Source: Segatella paludivivens DSM 17968 = JCM 13650
GTDB taxonomy: Bacteria; Bacteroidota; Bacteroidia; Bacteroidales; Bacteroidaceae
Assembly: GCF_000373185.1 (NCBI RefSeq)
Contig: NZ_KB890643.1
Coordinates: forward strand, 1-60,100
DNA: 60,100 nucleotides
Reading direction: 5' to 3'
A program made the position numbers and the translations under genes. Below the pieces are notes generated by a model. The model saw nothing but the letters and a program-made list of their open reading frames with translations. It made no database searches and was not told the DNA's origin. Positions 8,509 to 16,974 of the stretch are shown piece by piece; position 1 is the stretch's first letter, and each line of letters begins with the position of its first letter.

Positions 8509-10603
8509 TGTGATATTTATCTAATCCTTTTTGAAGGAAAGCCGTGTATTCAGGAATATCCTCCTTGTATGAATAACTACCGTTTAGTGGATTACCCTCA
8601 TTGTCAACAGGAACATAGAATGGTTGGGCATTAGCACCAAACTTGCTACGTTGTAGATAACTCCATTTGTCACCAACAGTACGCAGCGTACGCTTTTGGC
8701 CGTTTTCAGTTATTACCATAGGCTTCTCCAATGGGGTCTTATCATCAACAAAGAGTGATATCAATATATATTCTTTGCTGATTTTCTCTTCTACTTGTGG
8801 ATCTGTCCATACAGCAGCTTCCATTTTGCGGCAGTTGACACATCCAAATCCTGTAAAATCAAGAAGAGCTGGCTTACCAGCAGCTTTTGCTGCAGCCATT
8901 CCGGCTTCATAGTCTGTATATTGAGCTTTTATCTCTTTAGTGTCAAGGTTAAAGTCCTGAGTATTCATTGGTGGAGCGAATGCGCTTACCGCTTTACATG
9001 GTGCACCCCATAATCCTGGCACCATATATGTCGCGAATGCCAATGAGCATAATCCAAGCATAATGCAAGGTACAGGCATTGGCTTGTTTATATCGCCACC
9101 AACCTCATCACTTTGAAATTTAAGTTTTCCGATAAGATATAGTCCGAGTGCACCGAATATAACAATCCACAATGACAAGAAAACTTCTCTGTCTAATATA
9201 TGCCAGCCATAAGCAAGGTCAGCAACGCTAAAGAATTTCAGTGAGAATGCTAATTCGATGAATCCCAACACTACCTTTATTGTGTTCATCCATGAACCTG
9301 ATCTTGGTGCGCTCTTCAGCCAGCTTGGGAACATGGCAAATAACGTGAATGGCAATGCCAAAGCAAGTGCAAATCCAAACATGCCTATTGCAGGACCAAG
9401 TATAGAACCTGATGTTGCGAAATCCACAAGTAGGAATCCTATTATAGGACCTGTGCATGAGAAACTTACAAGAGTAAGTGTGAAGGCCATAAGGAAAATA
9501 GAAAGCAATCCTGTTGTTGATGTTGCCTTAGTGTCTACTGCATTTCCCCATTTCTCTGGTAAGCGTATTTCAAACCAACCAAAGAAACTGACTGCAAACA
9601 AAATAAGCAGCAGACAGAAAAGTATGTTGAATACAGCATTAGTGGCTAAAGCATTTAATGCCGACGCACCGAATAATCCTGTAACAGCAAGTCCTAAAGC
9701 TAAGTATATAACCACGATAGATATACCGTAAGTTATAGCGTCTCGTATTCCTTTTTTCTTGTTGTCTTTTGCTCGTTTTAGGAAGAAACTAACGGTCATT
9801 GGTATTATAGGCCATACACATGGTGTAAACAATGCAAGCAATCCTCCAAGGAAGCCCATGAAGAATATGTAAGCCCATGATTGGTTACCACTGTCGCTAT
9901 TTCCATTCTGTTGGCTTAATTTTCCTATTACGGGTTTCCACAATGACGTTTTGTCGGTTGAAGACAGATTCGAACTAGTAATTGAATCAGCTTTTGAAAT
10001 GCTGTCAGCTTTTAGATTAGCTAAACTGTCAGCCTTTAGTTTGGCAAGCGCAGCCTTTGCTTCAGGAGATCCACTTGCGGCAGCAAGCAACAAAGCTTTG
10101 TTGTCGGAAGAAGATGCTGTATTTGTTTTACTTGTTGATGCAGCTGTAGCCGGACTTTTTCCATTTTTATTAAAGTCTACCGATGTTGGTGGTAGGCAAT
10201 TTTTGTCATTACATGCACCATATTCTAGATATGCACTTATATTATAATTAGGCTTTGTGAACTTTACTTTCTGTACAAACTGGACACTATGCTCAAAATA
10301 TCTGAGCTTCATTTCAAACAGTTTGTCATAGTTAGATATTTCACTTCCACGGGGAGTTAATTTGCCTACAAGTTCAACTCCGTCAAGTTTGTTGACGTTA
10401 AACGTTGCAGAAATAGGTCCATCAGCTCCCAAACCAGTGGAATAAACATGCCATCCCGAACTTATATTTCCACTAAAAATAATTTCAGCCTCTGCCGTTC
10501 CGTTGGTTTTCAGTTGAGAAGAAAACTTCACCGGGTTTAACATTTGAGCCTGTGCCATAACAGCAATCAACATCATTATGGCTAGTGATACAATCTTTTT
10601 CAT
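8495..10603 (-). CDS. dsbD: DsbD-like thiol:disulfide interchange protein
   Basis: Inner-membrane protein that passes reducing power from the cytosol to the periplasm. Order: signal peptide (MKKIVSLAIMMLIAVMAQAQ); N-terminal DsbD-alpha-like domain with the pair in GACNDKNCLPP; a low-complexity Ala/Ser/Lys linker; about eight membrane spans of the CcdA type with FTPCVWPIIPM and SFSCTGPIIG; and a C-terminal thioredoxin domain with the CVNC active site (DFTGFGCVNCRKME). An upstream in-frame TTG at 10630 is possible, but ATG 10603 begins the signal peptide directly and was chosen. It overlaps cyuA by 14 bases. A 14-bp hairpin lies in its leader. The linker is longer than in E. coli DsbD. Confidence 0.92.
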   Translation of the reverse strand: MKKIVSLAIMMLIAVMAQAQMLNPVKFSSQLKTNGTAEAEIIFSGNISSGWHVYSTGLGADGPISATFNVNKLDGVELVGKLTPRGSEISNYDKLFEMKLRYFEHSVQFVQKVKFTKPNYNISAYLEYGACNDKNCLPPTSVDFNKNGKSPATAASTSKTNTASSSDNKALLLAAASGSPEAKAALAKLKADSLANLKADSISKADSITSSNLSSTDKTSLWKPVIGKLSQQNGNSDSGNQSWAYIFFMGFLGGLLALFTPCVWPIIPMTVSFFLKRAKDNKKKGIRDAITYGISIVVIYLALGLAVTGLFGASALNALATNAVFNILFCLLLILFAVSFFGWFEIRLPEKWGNAVDTKATSTTGLLSIFLMAFTLTLVSFSCTGPIIGFLLVDFATSGSILGPAIGMFGFALALALPFTLFAMFPSWLKSAPRSGSWMNTIKVVLGFIELAFSLKFFSVADLAYGWHILDREVFLSLWIVIFGALGLYLIGKLKFQSDEVGGDINKPMPVPCIMLGLCSLAFATYMVPGLWGAPCKAVSAFAPPMNTQDFNLDTKEIKAQYTDYEAGMAAAKAAGKPALLDFTGFGCVNCRKMEAAVWTDPQVEEKISKEYILISLFVDDKTPLEKPMVITENGQKRTLRTVGDKWSYLQRSKFGANAQPFYVPVDNEGNPLNGSYSYKEDIPEYTAFLQKGLDKYHNARQ

Positions 10604-10660
10604 ATTTCTTTCTCGTCTTCTATTATACAATAATTTTATGCATCAAAATGATAATAATAT

Positions 10661-10700
10661 ATGATAGGTTATATTCAAAAAATGACATATAACCTATCAT
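10661..10700 (-). promoter_or_regulatory. Hairpin at the 5' end of the dsbD leader
   Basis: Perfect 14-base inverted repeat (arms 10661-10674 and 10687-10700, 12-base loop). An outer pair GCATCA/TGATGC lies at 10640-10645 and 10703-10708. A minus-strand -7 box TAATTTTG at 10715-10708 would start the transcript right at the hairpin, so it may stabilise or regulate the message. It could instead end bcp transcription, but no clear U-run follows it. Confidence 0.5.
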
Positions 10701-10795
10701 TCTGATGCAAAATTACAAAAAATAATACGAAATGCTTATATTTTGTGAGTGTTTTTAGTTATTATTATTTATCAATCCAAATTATTGCCTTTAAA

Positions 10796-11257
10796 CTACT
10801 CTTGGATATTATCAAGAATCTGGCTGGAATGTATTTTTACTTTTATCTCTTTTGGACCAATAATGCGTGTTATAACTCCAGCTTCATCAGTAATAAATGT
10901 TGTTCTGAATGTTCCCATCGTAACCTTACCATACATTTTTTTCTCACCATACACTCCCAGTTCCTCTACAAGTTTCTTTTCTGTGTCTGCAATAATAGGG
11001 AATGGTAAGTCATATTTCTCAATGAACTTTTTATGGGATTTCTCATCTTGGATGCTTGCGCCAATTACAGCATATCCCTTTTCAAGGAATGAATGATAGT
11101 TGTCGCGCAGATCGCAAGCCTCACTAGTACATCCTGGTGTGCTATCTTTTGGATATACGTACAATACAAGTTTTTTACCATTGAAGTCACTTAGCTTCAC
11201 TTCTTTTCCATCTTGATCTCTTCCGAGAACTTCTGGTAATTTCTGTCCTACTTCCAT
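10796..11257 (-). CDS. bcp: Thioredoxin-dependent peroxiredoxin (BCP/PrxQ type)
   Basis: Small cytosolic peroxidase that reduces hydroperoxides using thioredoxin. The signature YPKDSTPGCTSEACDLRD is complete, with peroxidatic Cys43 and resolving Cys48 spaced as in PrxQ enzymes (counted from ATG 11257). The frame can be extended to a TTG at 11275, but the ATG is the better start and gives MEVGQKLPEVLG. At 153 residues the length is normal. It lies about 56 bases downstream of the cytidylyltransferase fusion on the same strand, and upstream of dsbD. It may be read through from the glycan genes or be transcribed on its own. Confidence 0.92.
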   Translation of the reverse strand: MEVGQKLPEVLGRDQDGKEVKLSDFNGKKLVLYVYPKDSTPGCTSEACDLRDNYHSFLEKGYAVIGASIQDEKSHKKFIEKYDLPFPIIADTEKKLVEELGVYGEKKMYGKVTMGTFRTTFITDEAGVITRIIGPKEIKVKIHSSQILDNIQE

Positions 11258-11313
11258 ATCATTTAAATTTATCAAGTTTGAGCTACGCTTTATGCGTAGC
11301 CCGTCTTTGCTTA

Positions 11314-12654
11314 TTATAATAATACTGTATCTTTTCGCTCATAGAAATTCTGAATGATATTTACTATGGCTTTTGAAATGTTCTTATCAATATAAGAATA
11401 TTTGTTTCCGCTGCTTATCGACTTAAGAAAAGACACTAATTCGTATCTGAGACCTTCACCCTCAAGTGGATAGAAATGCCGCTTGTTATCAACAGGATTC
11501 TCATATCTTACTTCAAAATAATCAGTCTTCCACCATGGAGCTGGTACATATATGTAACCCTTTGTGCCGGAGATGATTAGTTCACCCTCTGATTTTACAC
11601 CTTGTCCAACCTTTATTGAGGCTACAGCATGAGGATAAATTAATGATATCTTTGTAAACGTGTCATAGTCTAAGTCTTCACGCAGTAAATGTGTGGCAAT
11701 TGTCTTTGATGAATAATCAGTACCAAGTAGTTGAAATACAGGTAACAAGGCTGTAGGTCCCCATGCACATATACTATTCCATATACTTGACATCATTCCG
11801 TCATTATCAATCTCAACATTGTAAAGACTAGTGCATGTGGCATCAACAGATACAATCTTGCCTATTATTCCGCTTTTTGCTAATAGGCATAGTCTGTAAT
11901 AAGCCAAACTATAAGCAGTCTTGATAGAATCCATCAATATACATTTGTTGCTTTCGGCAATAGCGTATAATTCAGTGAGTTTGTCTTCACATATTGTTAT
12001 TGGTGATTCACACAGCACATGCTTACCTTTGCTTAATGCCTTTTTGATATCATCGTAATGATGCTTAGGGCTTGATATAATATATACTCCGTCTGAATTT
12101 TCCAGCAAATCATCTATACTGTAATAAGTCGTAAGCTTTTTCAGTTCAGATGAGAAATACTTTGTGTCTCTTGAATATACACCACTTATAGATAACCCAT
12201 TTACATATTGGCTCTCTCGTTCGATCTTATTTAGTATCGGTGATTCTCCTACAAGTCCAATCTTCATATCGCGTTTCTCGGCACGAATCTCAGAGCTGGA
12301 TATCCCTTGTGTTCTTTCAAGATAAACTACTTTGCAAAACTCTTTCAGATAGTCGAAATGTCCTTCCCAGTCAGAACCTACGGTAAATATATCAATGCCA
12401 AGTCTCTTGATATCGTCAATCTTTTGTCCTTCATATTCTTCAACGATAATTTCATCGGCAAGTCCGGTAGCTCTGACAGCTTCTACTCTTTCAATGAGCG
12501 ATTGCTGGACATTGATCTTGCCACGTTCACGATCAAAAGAATCTGCTGTGACTCCAACAATTAGATAGTCGCCAAGGGCTTTTGCCCTTTCTAGCAACCG
12601 GATGTGGCCCTTATGAATTAGGTCGTATGTACCGTAGGTTATAACTTTTATCAT
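11314..12654 (-). CDS. Fusion of TagD-type cytidylyltransferase and Gfo/Idh/MocA oxidoreductase
   Basis: Residues 1-126 resemble glycerol-3-phosphate cytidylyltransferase TagD: GTYDLIHKGH with H14 and H17, GSDWEG near 93-98, and RTQGISSSEIR near 114-124. This half should couple a phosphorylated small alcohol to CMP, giving a CDP-alcohol. From about residue 130 a Rossmann domain starts (MKIGLVGES) and continues as a Gfo/Idh/MocA-type NAD(P) oxidoreductase. In that half the usual Glu-Lys-Pro motif reads CESPIT (C215-E216-S217-P218), so the customary lysine is absent and the reaction may differ or be lost. It follows the aminotransferase gene by 12 bases. The alcohol activated is unknown: glycerol, serinol or another phosphoalcohol are all possible. 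Confidence 0.82.
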   Translation of the reverse strand: MIKVITYGTYDLIHKGHIRLLERAKALGDYLIVGVTADSFDRERGKINVQQSLIERVEAVRATGLADEIIVEEYEGQKIDDIKRLGIDIFTVGSDWEGHFDYLKEFCKVVYLERTQGISSSEIRAEKRDMKIGLVGESPILNKIERESQYVNGLSISGVYSRDTKYFSSELKKLTTYYSIDDLLENSDGVYIISSPKHHYDDIKKALSKGKHVLCESPITICEDKLTELYAIAESNKCILMDSIKTAYSLAYYRLCLLAKSGIIGKIVSVDATCTSLYNVEIDNDGMMSSIWNSICAWGPTALLPVFQLLGTDYSSKTIATHLLREDLDYDTFTKISLIYPHAVASIKVGQGVKSEGELIISGTKGYIYVPAPWWKTDYFEVRYENPVDNKRHFYPLEGEGLRYELVSFLKSISSGNKYSYIDKNISKAIVNIIQNFYERKDTVLL

Positions 12655-12666
12655 ACTTTGTGTAGA

Positions 12667-13749
12667 TTAAAGAAGTCCTTTTTTGTTAAGGTCTGCGAAG
12701 GCAGCAATGAGCTTGGAGTTATCGTCTTTTGTCAATGCTCCGATATGTCCAACACGGAATACTTGATCCTTCATGTCGCCTCCGTTGGGACATATCCATA
12801 TTCCATATTCATCTTTCAACGTAGTGAAAATATCATAAGCCGAAACATTTAGGGGATGTATAGGCGTTACGGCATTGGAAAGAGATTTTGATACAATCTC
12901 AAATGGTAAATCTTTGATTCTGTTTCTGAAATCAGTCGCAATACCATGAATCTTATCAATTTCTGTCTGTGCACCACCTGCTGCGTCAATCTCTCTTAGC
13001 CTCATATTTATCTGTCTAAGGATTCCAACAGCCGGAGTAAATGGCGTCTGACCTCGTTGAGCATTTTTTAATGCATCTTTTAGATCAAAATACATACTTC
13101 TTACGTTATTCTTGTTAACCCTTTCAACAGCTTTTTCTGAAAGAACAATAACAGATACTCCCGGAGGACATGCCAGAGCTTTCTGTGATCCGGTGATCAT
13201 GACTTCTGCATGCAACTCGCACATGTTGAATGGATCTGCAAGAAAAGAACTTATTGCATCTACGACAAGGAACAGATTATTTCTTTTGCAGAATTCGCTA
13301 ATAAGCTTTATGTTGTAGTGTACTCCTGTGGAAGTCTCATGAACGTTTACTAGGAATCCAGTATATCCCTTGCCGTCAAATGGTGAAAGGAGTTCTTCGG
13401 AAATGTCTTCACCGAAAGCTGGATTTATCTCATCGTAGGGTATTTCGTGGATTTTGCATAGTTCCACAAATCTGTGACCGAAGCTGCCACCGTTAATGAT
13501 GAGAACTTTGTCATTAGCAGTAAAGACATTCATCACTGTTGCTTCCATTGATGCGGTGCCTGAACCTGTTATGAATAATACTTTAGCCTGTTCTTCAGCC
13601 TTGGAGAATTTTTTTATCAGTCGTTCGTTTTCAAGCATTATTTCAGAAAACTCAGGTGTTCTGAAATATGGTACTTGTTCGCCTCCTATTTCTCTTACGG
13701 CATCAGAGGACATAACCGGTCCTACAGTGAAATTTAGCATATTCTTCAT
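12667..13749 (-). CDS. Class V PLP aminotransferase (AEP-pyruvate / alanine-glyoxylate transaminase-like)
   Basis: A 360-residue fold-type I PLP enzyme. Visible features are [10 protein letters not shown] (cofactor phosphate binding), the aspartate in [14 protein letters not shown] (D164) that pairs with the pyridine nitrogen, and the Schiff-base lysine K190 in [13 protein letters not shown]. It is closest in style to 2-aminoethylphosphonate-pyruvate and alanine-glyoxylate transaminases. The neighbouring cytidylyltransferase fusion, 12 bases downstream, suggests it makes or consumes an amino-bearing small alcohol or phosphonate for surface-glycan decoration. No PEP mutase or phosphonopyruvate decarboxylase is in this window, so a phosphonate substrate is not supported locally. 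A minus-strand -7 box TATTTTTG lies at 13800-13793. Confidence 0.85.
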   Translation of the reverse strand: MKNMLNFTVGPVMSSDAVREIGGEQVPYFRTPEFSEIMLENERLIKKFSKAEEQAKVLFITGSGTASMEATVMNVFTANDKVLIINGGSFGHRFVELCKIHEIPYDEINPAFGEDISEELLSPFDGKGYTGFLVNVHETSTGVHYNIKLISEFCKRNNLFLVVDAISSFLADPFNMCELHAEVMITGSQKALACPPGVSVIVLSEKAVERVNKNNVRSMYFDLKDALKNAQRGQTPFTPAVGILRQINMRLREIDAAGGAQTEIDKIHGIATDFRNRIKDLPFEIVSKSLSNAVTPIHPLNVSAYDIFTTLKDEYGIWICPNGGDMKDQVFRVGHIGALTKDDNSKLIAAFADLNKKGLL

Positions 13750-13876
13750 CTTTTTATGTTATGATTGCATTCATATAATACACAATCGTGCACAAAAATA
13801 ATAAAAAATATTTAGATAATGTTAGGTTGTTCTACAATAAATAGCTACCTTTACATTTAAAATAAAGTAATTTAAT

Positions 13877-14926
13877 ATGAGGATAGTTTTATTTTGTGAA
13901 AATAAATATGCAATAGATATACTTAAGCCATTGCAGGACGAGGCCGAAGATGAGGGCGTAAATGATATTTTATGGTATGTTCATAAAAAACGTATTCCAG
14001 ATTTTCCTTTGAAAGATAGTGTGAATTGGACTAATAGTATTCAGGAGGTTTATGATTTCTTTCCTGACGTAGTGTTTGTTCCGGGAAATATTGTACCATA
14101 CTATCTTAGGGGAGTAAAAATACAGATATTTCACGGTTATGCGGCAGAGAAAAAAGACCATTGGATCATAAGAAGATATTTTGATACTTATTTCACACAA
14201 GGTCCTTATTTCACGCGAAAGTTTAAGCAACTGTCTTATAAATATAAAGACTTTGAAGTTCTAGAGACAGGATGGACGCGACAGGATTGGATAAGTGACC
14301 ATCGTTCATCATTTGATATTGAAAAGAATGAACTGCTGCAAAAATATGGAAAGAAACAGATAGTTTTATATGCTCCAACGTTCTCTCCCAAACTTACTTC
14401 ACTGCCATTGATAAAGGATGCTTTAATCAAGTTAACCAAAGAGAAAGATGTTTTATTGATGATGAAGTTCCATCCGCTTACAAGTCAAGAATGGATTGAC
14501 GAATATCGTCAGCTGGCAAATGAACATGACAACATGATATTCGTTGAAGATTTCAGTGTTACAAAATATTTGTTGATGGCGGATGTAATGATTAGTGACA
14601 CCTCATCTACAATTTATGAATTTCTTTTGCTCAATAAACCCGTTATCACTTTGCGTGCAATATCAAAGGACATTTATTGGAAGAATATTGATGATCCAGA
14701 AGAACTTTGTGATGCTTTCGAACAAGTTCAGCATGACAAAGAAATAATCTCATTGCGTCACTGGGTGATACAAAATTACGATCCATATAGTGCTGGAGGA
14801 GTGGCACAGAGAATGCTTGAGGGCGCACGCGATTATATACGTCGTCATGGTGTCCCTAAAAAGAGAAAGCTTAATTTGTGGAGAAAATATACAAGTATAA
14901 AAACATTTGGAAAGGTAAGACGTTAA
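13877..14926 (+). CDS. CDP-glycerol glycerophosphotransferase (TagF/TagB-like) family protein
   Basis: A 349-residue protein carrying the C-terminal catalytic region of teichoic-acid type polymerases/primases. Seen are FHGYAAEKK with the conserved His-Gly, LYAPTFSP, MMKFHP and the nucleotide-binding block SDTSSTIYEFLLLNKPVI. These enzymes transfer a phospho-alcohol from a CDP-alcohol onto a glycan or lipid acceptor. It is divergent from the aminotransferase/cytidylyltransferase pair, which could supply its CDP-linked donor. As the cell is Gram-negative, the likely product is a phospho-alcohol-decorated lipopolysaccharide or capsule rather than teichoic acid. The gene stands alone; its stop codon lies inside a palindromic terminator. 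Confidence 0.85.
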   Translation: MRIVLFCENKYAIDILKPLQDEAEDEGVNDILWYVHKKRIPDFPLKDSVNWTNSIQEVYDFFPDVVFVPGNIVPYYLRGVKIQIFHGYAAEKKDHWIIRRYFDTYFTQGPYFTRKFKQLSYKYKDFEVLETGWTRQDWISDHRSSFDIEKNELLQKYGKKQIVLYAPTFSPKLTSLPLIKDALIKLTKEKDVLLMMKFHPLTSQEWIDEYRQLANEHDNMIFVEDFSVTKYLLMADVMISDTSSTIYEFLLLNKPVITLRAISKDIYWKNIDDPEELCDAFEQVQHDKEIISLRHWVIQNYDPYSAGGVAQRMLEGARDYIRRHGVPKKRKLNLWRKYTSIKTFGKVRR

Positions 14927-14938
14927 CGTCTTACCTTT
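14911..14938 (+). terminator. Terminator palindrome containing the stop codon of the CDP-glycerol transferase gene
   Basis: Perfect 28-base palindrome (arms 14911-14924 and 14925-14938). The TAA stop at 14924-14926 is at its centre and the sequence ends in CCTTTATT. The last four sense codons lie in the left arm. Confidence 0.7.
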
Positions 14939-14997
14939 ATTGTCTACGTTTTCACTTAGGTTAGCTCCCACTGTACTACTACCTTTTTTAATGTGTT

Positions 14998-16005
14998 TTA
15001 ATGCAGGAACCTATACATTCTGATATTTAATTTGAGCCATTTGCTATTATGATTCTTGCGCCAAACAGAAATATATTTTATAGGGAATAGAGGTGTACTC
15101 ATTGGCAAGTTGCCTGTAGCCTTATATAAATTAAAGTTTAACGACTTGATTTTATTGTCAAGCATGTCTAGGTCTTTGTCGTTGATTACTTGTTTTTTCA
15201 GTATGTATGTGCGAAATATAAACCTGCATCTCTTTAGTAGTTTATAGTTAAGCATTTTCATTATGTCATCAGGTACATTGTTGAAATGACAGGCTTGTTC
15301 TATCATATTGCATGTGCATACAATATTGTCTCTAAAATGCTTGTCTGAAAACGCAGAACTCATGGTTTGTCCCTCGCGCCCAAGAGTGTATCTATAGAGT
15401 GGTAATTTAAAGTATATGGCAGTTTTAACTTCAGTAAATGGACTGAATATCCATTCCTGATCGGTGTAAGATATGCCTTCTGTTTGTTTGTAATCAATAT
15501 TAAGCAGAAGTTCTCTTTTATAAGCGACGTTATGCATCCAAAGATTCCAAATGTTATTGTCTTTGCATAACTCCCTAAAGTCAACAATCTTGTTTTCTGG
15601 GATATCGCAGCTAACGATGGTCTCAAGCTCTGGATACACCTTAACGTAATCACTAATCACCATATCGGTGTCACATTCCTTAATATAATTAAGGTAAGCT
15701 TCAAAGACTCTAGTGTTGAAACAATCGTCGGCATCAAGTACTTTTATGTATTTTCCAGTAGCTCTTCTAAGTCCAACATTTACGCAAGAACCATAATTTC
15801 CGTTCCCTTTGTCAATGACGACAAACGTATCAGGATATTTGTTTCCATATCTTTTGGCAATGTCATAAGAAGCGTCTTGGCTTCCGTCGTTGATTACCAA
15901 AACTTCAATAAGCGACATGTTATCTGTGAGCAGCGAATCAAGGCACGCCTCCAGATAGTTTTCCATGTTGTATGTAGGGATTATTATAGTTAAAAGTTTT
16001 TGCAT
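14998..16005 (-). CDS. Family 2 glycosyltransferase
   Basis: Cytosolic or membrane-associated inverting GT-A transferase of 335 residues. The N-terminal domain has IIPTYNMENYLEACLDSLL, VINDGSQDASY and the metal-binding acidic motif in VLDADDCFN, in the order expected for GT2. The C-terminal 130 residues are a helical, basic segment with no extra catalytic signature, probably acceptor or membrane binding. It starts two bases after the stop of the next GT2 gene, so translation is coupled. It is the last gene of a run of minus-strand transferases and faces the convergent CDP-glycerol transferase. The sugar transferred cannot be told from sequence. Confidence 0.88.
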   Translation of the reverse strand: MQKLLTIIIPTYNMENYLEACLDSLLTDNMSLIEVLVINDGSQDASYDIAKRYGNKYPDTFVVIDKGNGNYGSCVNVGLRRATGKYIKVLDADDCFNTRVFEAYLNYIKECDTDMVISDYVKVYPELETIVSCDIPENKIVDFRELCKDNNIWNLWMHNVAYKRELLLNIDYKQTEGISYTDQEWIFSPFTEVKTAIYFKLPLYRYTLGREGQTMSSAFSDKHFRDNIVCTCNMIEQACHFNNVPDDIMKMLNYKLLKRCRFIFRTYILKKQVINDKDLDMLDNKIKSLNFNLYKATGNLPMSTPLFPIKYISVWRKNHNSKWLKLNIRMYRFLH

Positions 16006-16007
16006 GT

Positions 16008-16790
16008 TTATTTATTGTCGTGAGTTAAACCATTTTTGCATCTTTTTCTATTCTTGTTAGTAAAAGCAATCTTAAAATTATTCTCGACCACCTTACCTCT
16101 TTTGTGATAAAGATGATGTTCTATTGCACAAAATTGAGCATATTTCTTATTAATGCCGTTATTCATCAGCCTATTAAATAGGTCAATATCTTCGACACCA
16201 TAGCCAACGATATCCTCATCAAATCCGTTTACTCTTTCAAGATCACTTTTAAACATAGCCATATTTGCACCGCGTCCATATAATTTATTCCAGCTATACA
16301 TCTTAGATGTTACAGGGAACAAACATCTGATATGTACCATATTCACTTTGCGTATGATTCCCTTTGTGAAAAGTCCTAACTTAACATTTTTGCTTGAGAG
16401 TAGCTTTTTTGACAACAAAGCTGATAGCTTAGTGCGACCACCTATAACAAAACATCCTTTAGTAGCGAGTCGCTCGTGATCTTCAATAAACTTATTGTCA
16501 AGGATGATATCTTGATCTATAAAAATAACATAATCACCAGTACAGTATGTTCTTATGGCATTGTTTCTTGATAATGCCAGTCTGAATCCCTCATCAGGAA
16601 TCCATGCATGAACTAACTTACATGGGAAGTCTTTCTGCATGTTCTCAATAAGAGTTTTTGTTTCGTCTTTAGACCCGTCGTCAGCAATAATTACCTCGTC
16701 TGGCATACGTGTTTGTATCATGATGCTTTTGAGGCAAAGGTGCAATGCCTCTGGCCAGTTATACGTCGATACAATTAGACTGATTCTCAT
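16008..16790 (-). CDS. Family 2 glycosyltransferase with galactosyltransferase-like C-terminal motif
   Basis: A 260-residue GT-A enzyme. Motifs seen are LIVSTYNWPEALHLCLKSI, VIIADDGSKDET, the acidic metal site in VIFIDQDIILD, and a C-terminal GYGVEDIDLFNRL. The last is typical of the N-terminal-galactosyltransferase-like group, where the Glu-Asp pair is part of the active site. The expected role is adding one sugar to a lipid-linked or lipid A core oligosaccharide. It is followed after two bases by a second GT2 gene and preceded by a 184-base gap, so a new promoter may lie in that gap. Donor and acceptor are unknown. Confidence 0.9.
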   Translation of the reverse strand: MRISLIVSTYNWPEALHLCLKSIMIQTRMPDEVIIADDGSKDETKTLIENMQKDFPCKLVHAWIPDEGFRLALSRNNAIRTYCTGDYVIFIDQDIILDNKFIEDHERLATKGCFVIGGRTKLSALLSKKLLSSKNVKLGLFTKGIIRKVNMVHIRCLFPVTSKMYSWNKLYGRGANMAMFKSDLERVNGFDEDIVGYGVEDIDLFNRLMNNGINKKYAQFCAIEHHLYHKRGKVVENNFKIAFTNKNRKRCKNGLTHDNK

Positions 16791-16974
16791 ACCTATTTTA
16801 TTAATTATATTCCAATATTGTGCATAGATAATGCAAAAATAAACAATGTGATGTCTTTTTCTACTTTTGATTTTTGTGACCTATCTTTTGCAAAGATATG
16901 CATATTTTACCGATTTTGTATGTGAAAAGTATATTTTTTTGTTTACTTTTTGCTTTTTCCTTAATTTTAAGCTA

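Noticed and set aside
9258..9731. 157-codon plus-strand frame within dsbD
   Set aside because: It is antisense to the well-supported DsbD membrane domain and has no recognisable motifs.
11314..14926. Complete 2-aminoethylphosphonate biosynthesis locus
   Set aside because: The aminotransferase resembles AEP transaminase, but no PEP mutase or phosphonopyruvate decarboxylase is present, so a phosphonate pathway is not supported in this window.
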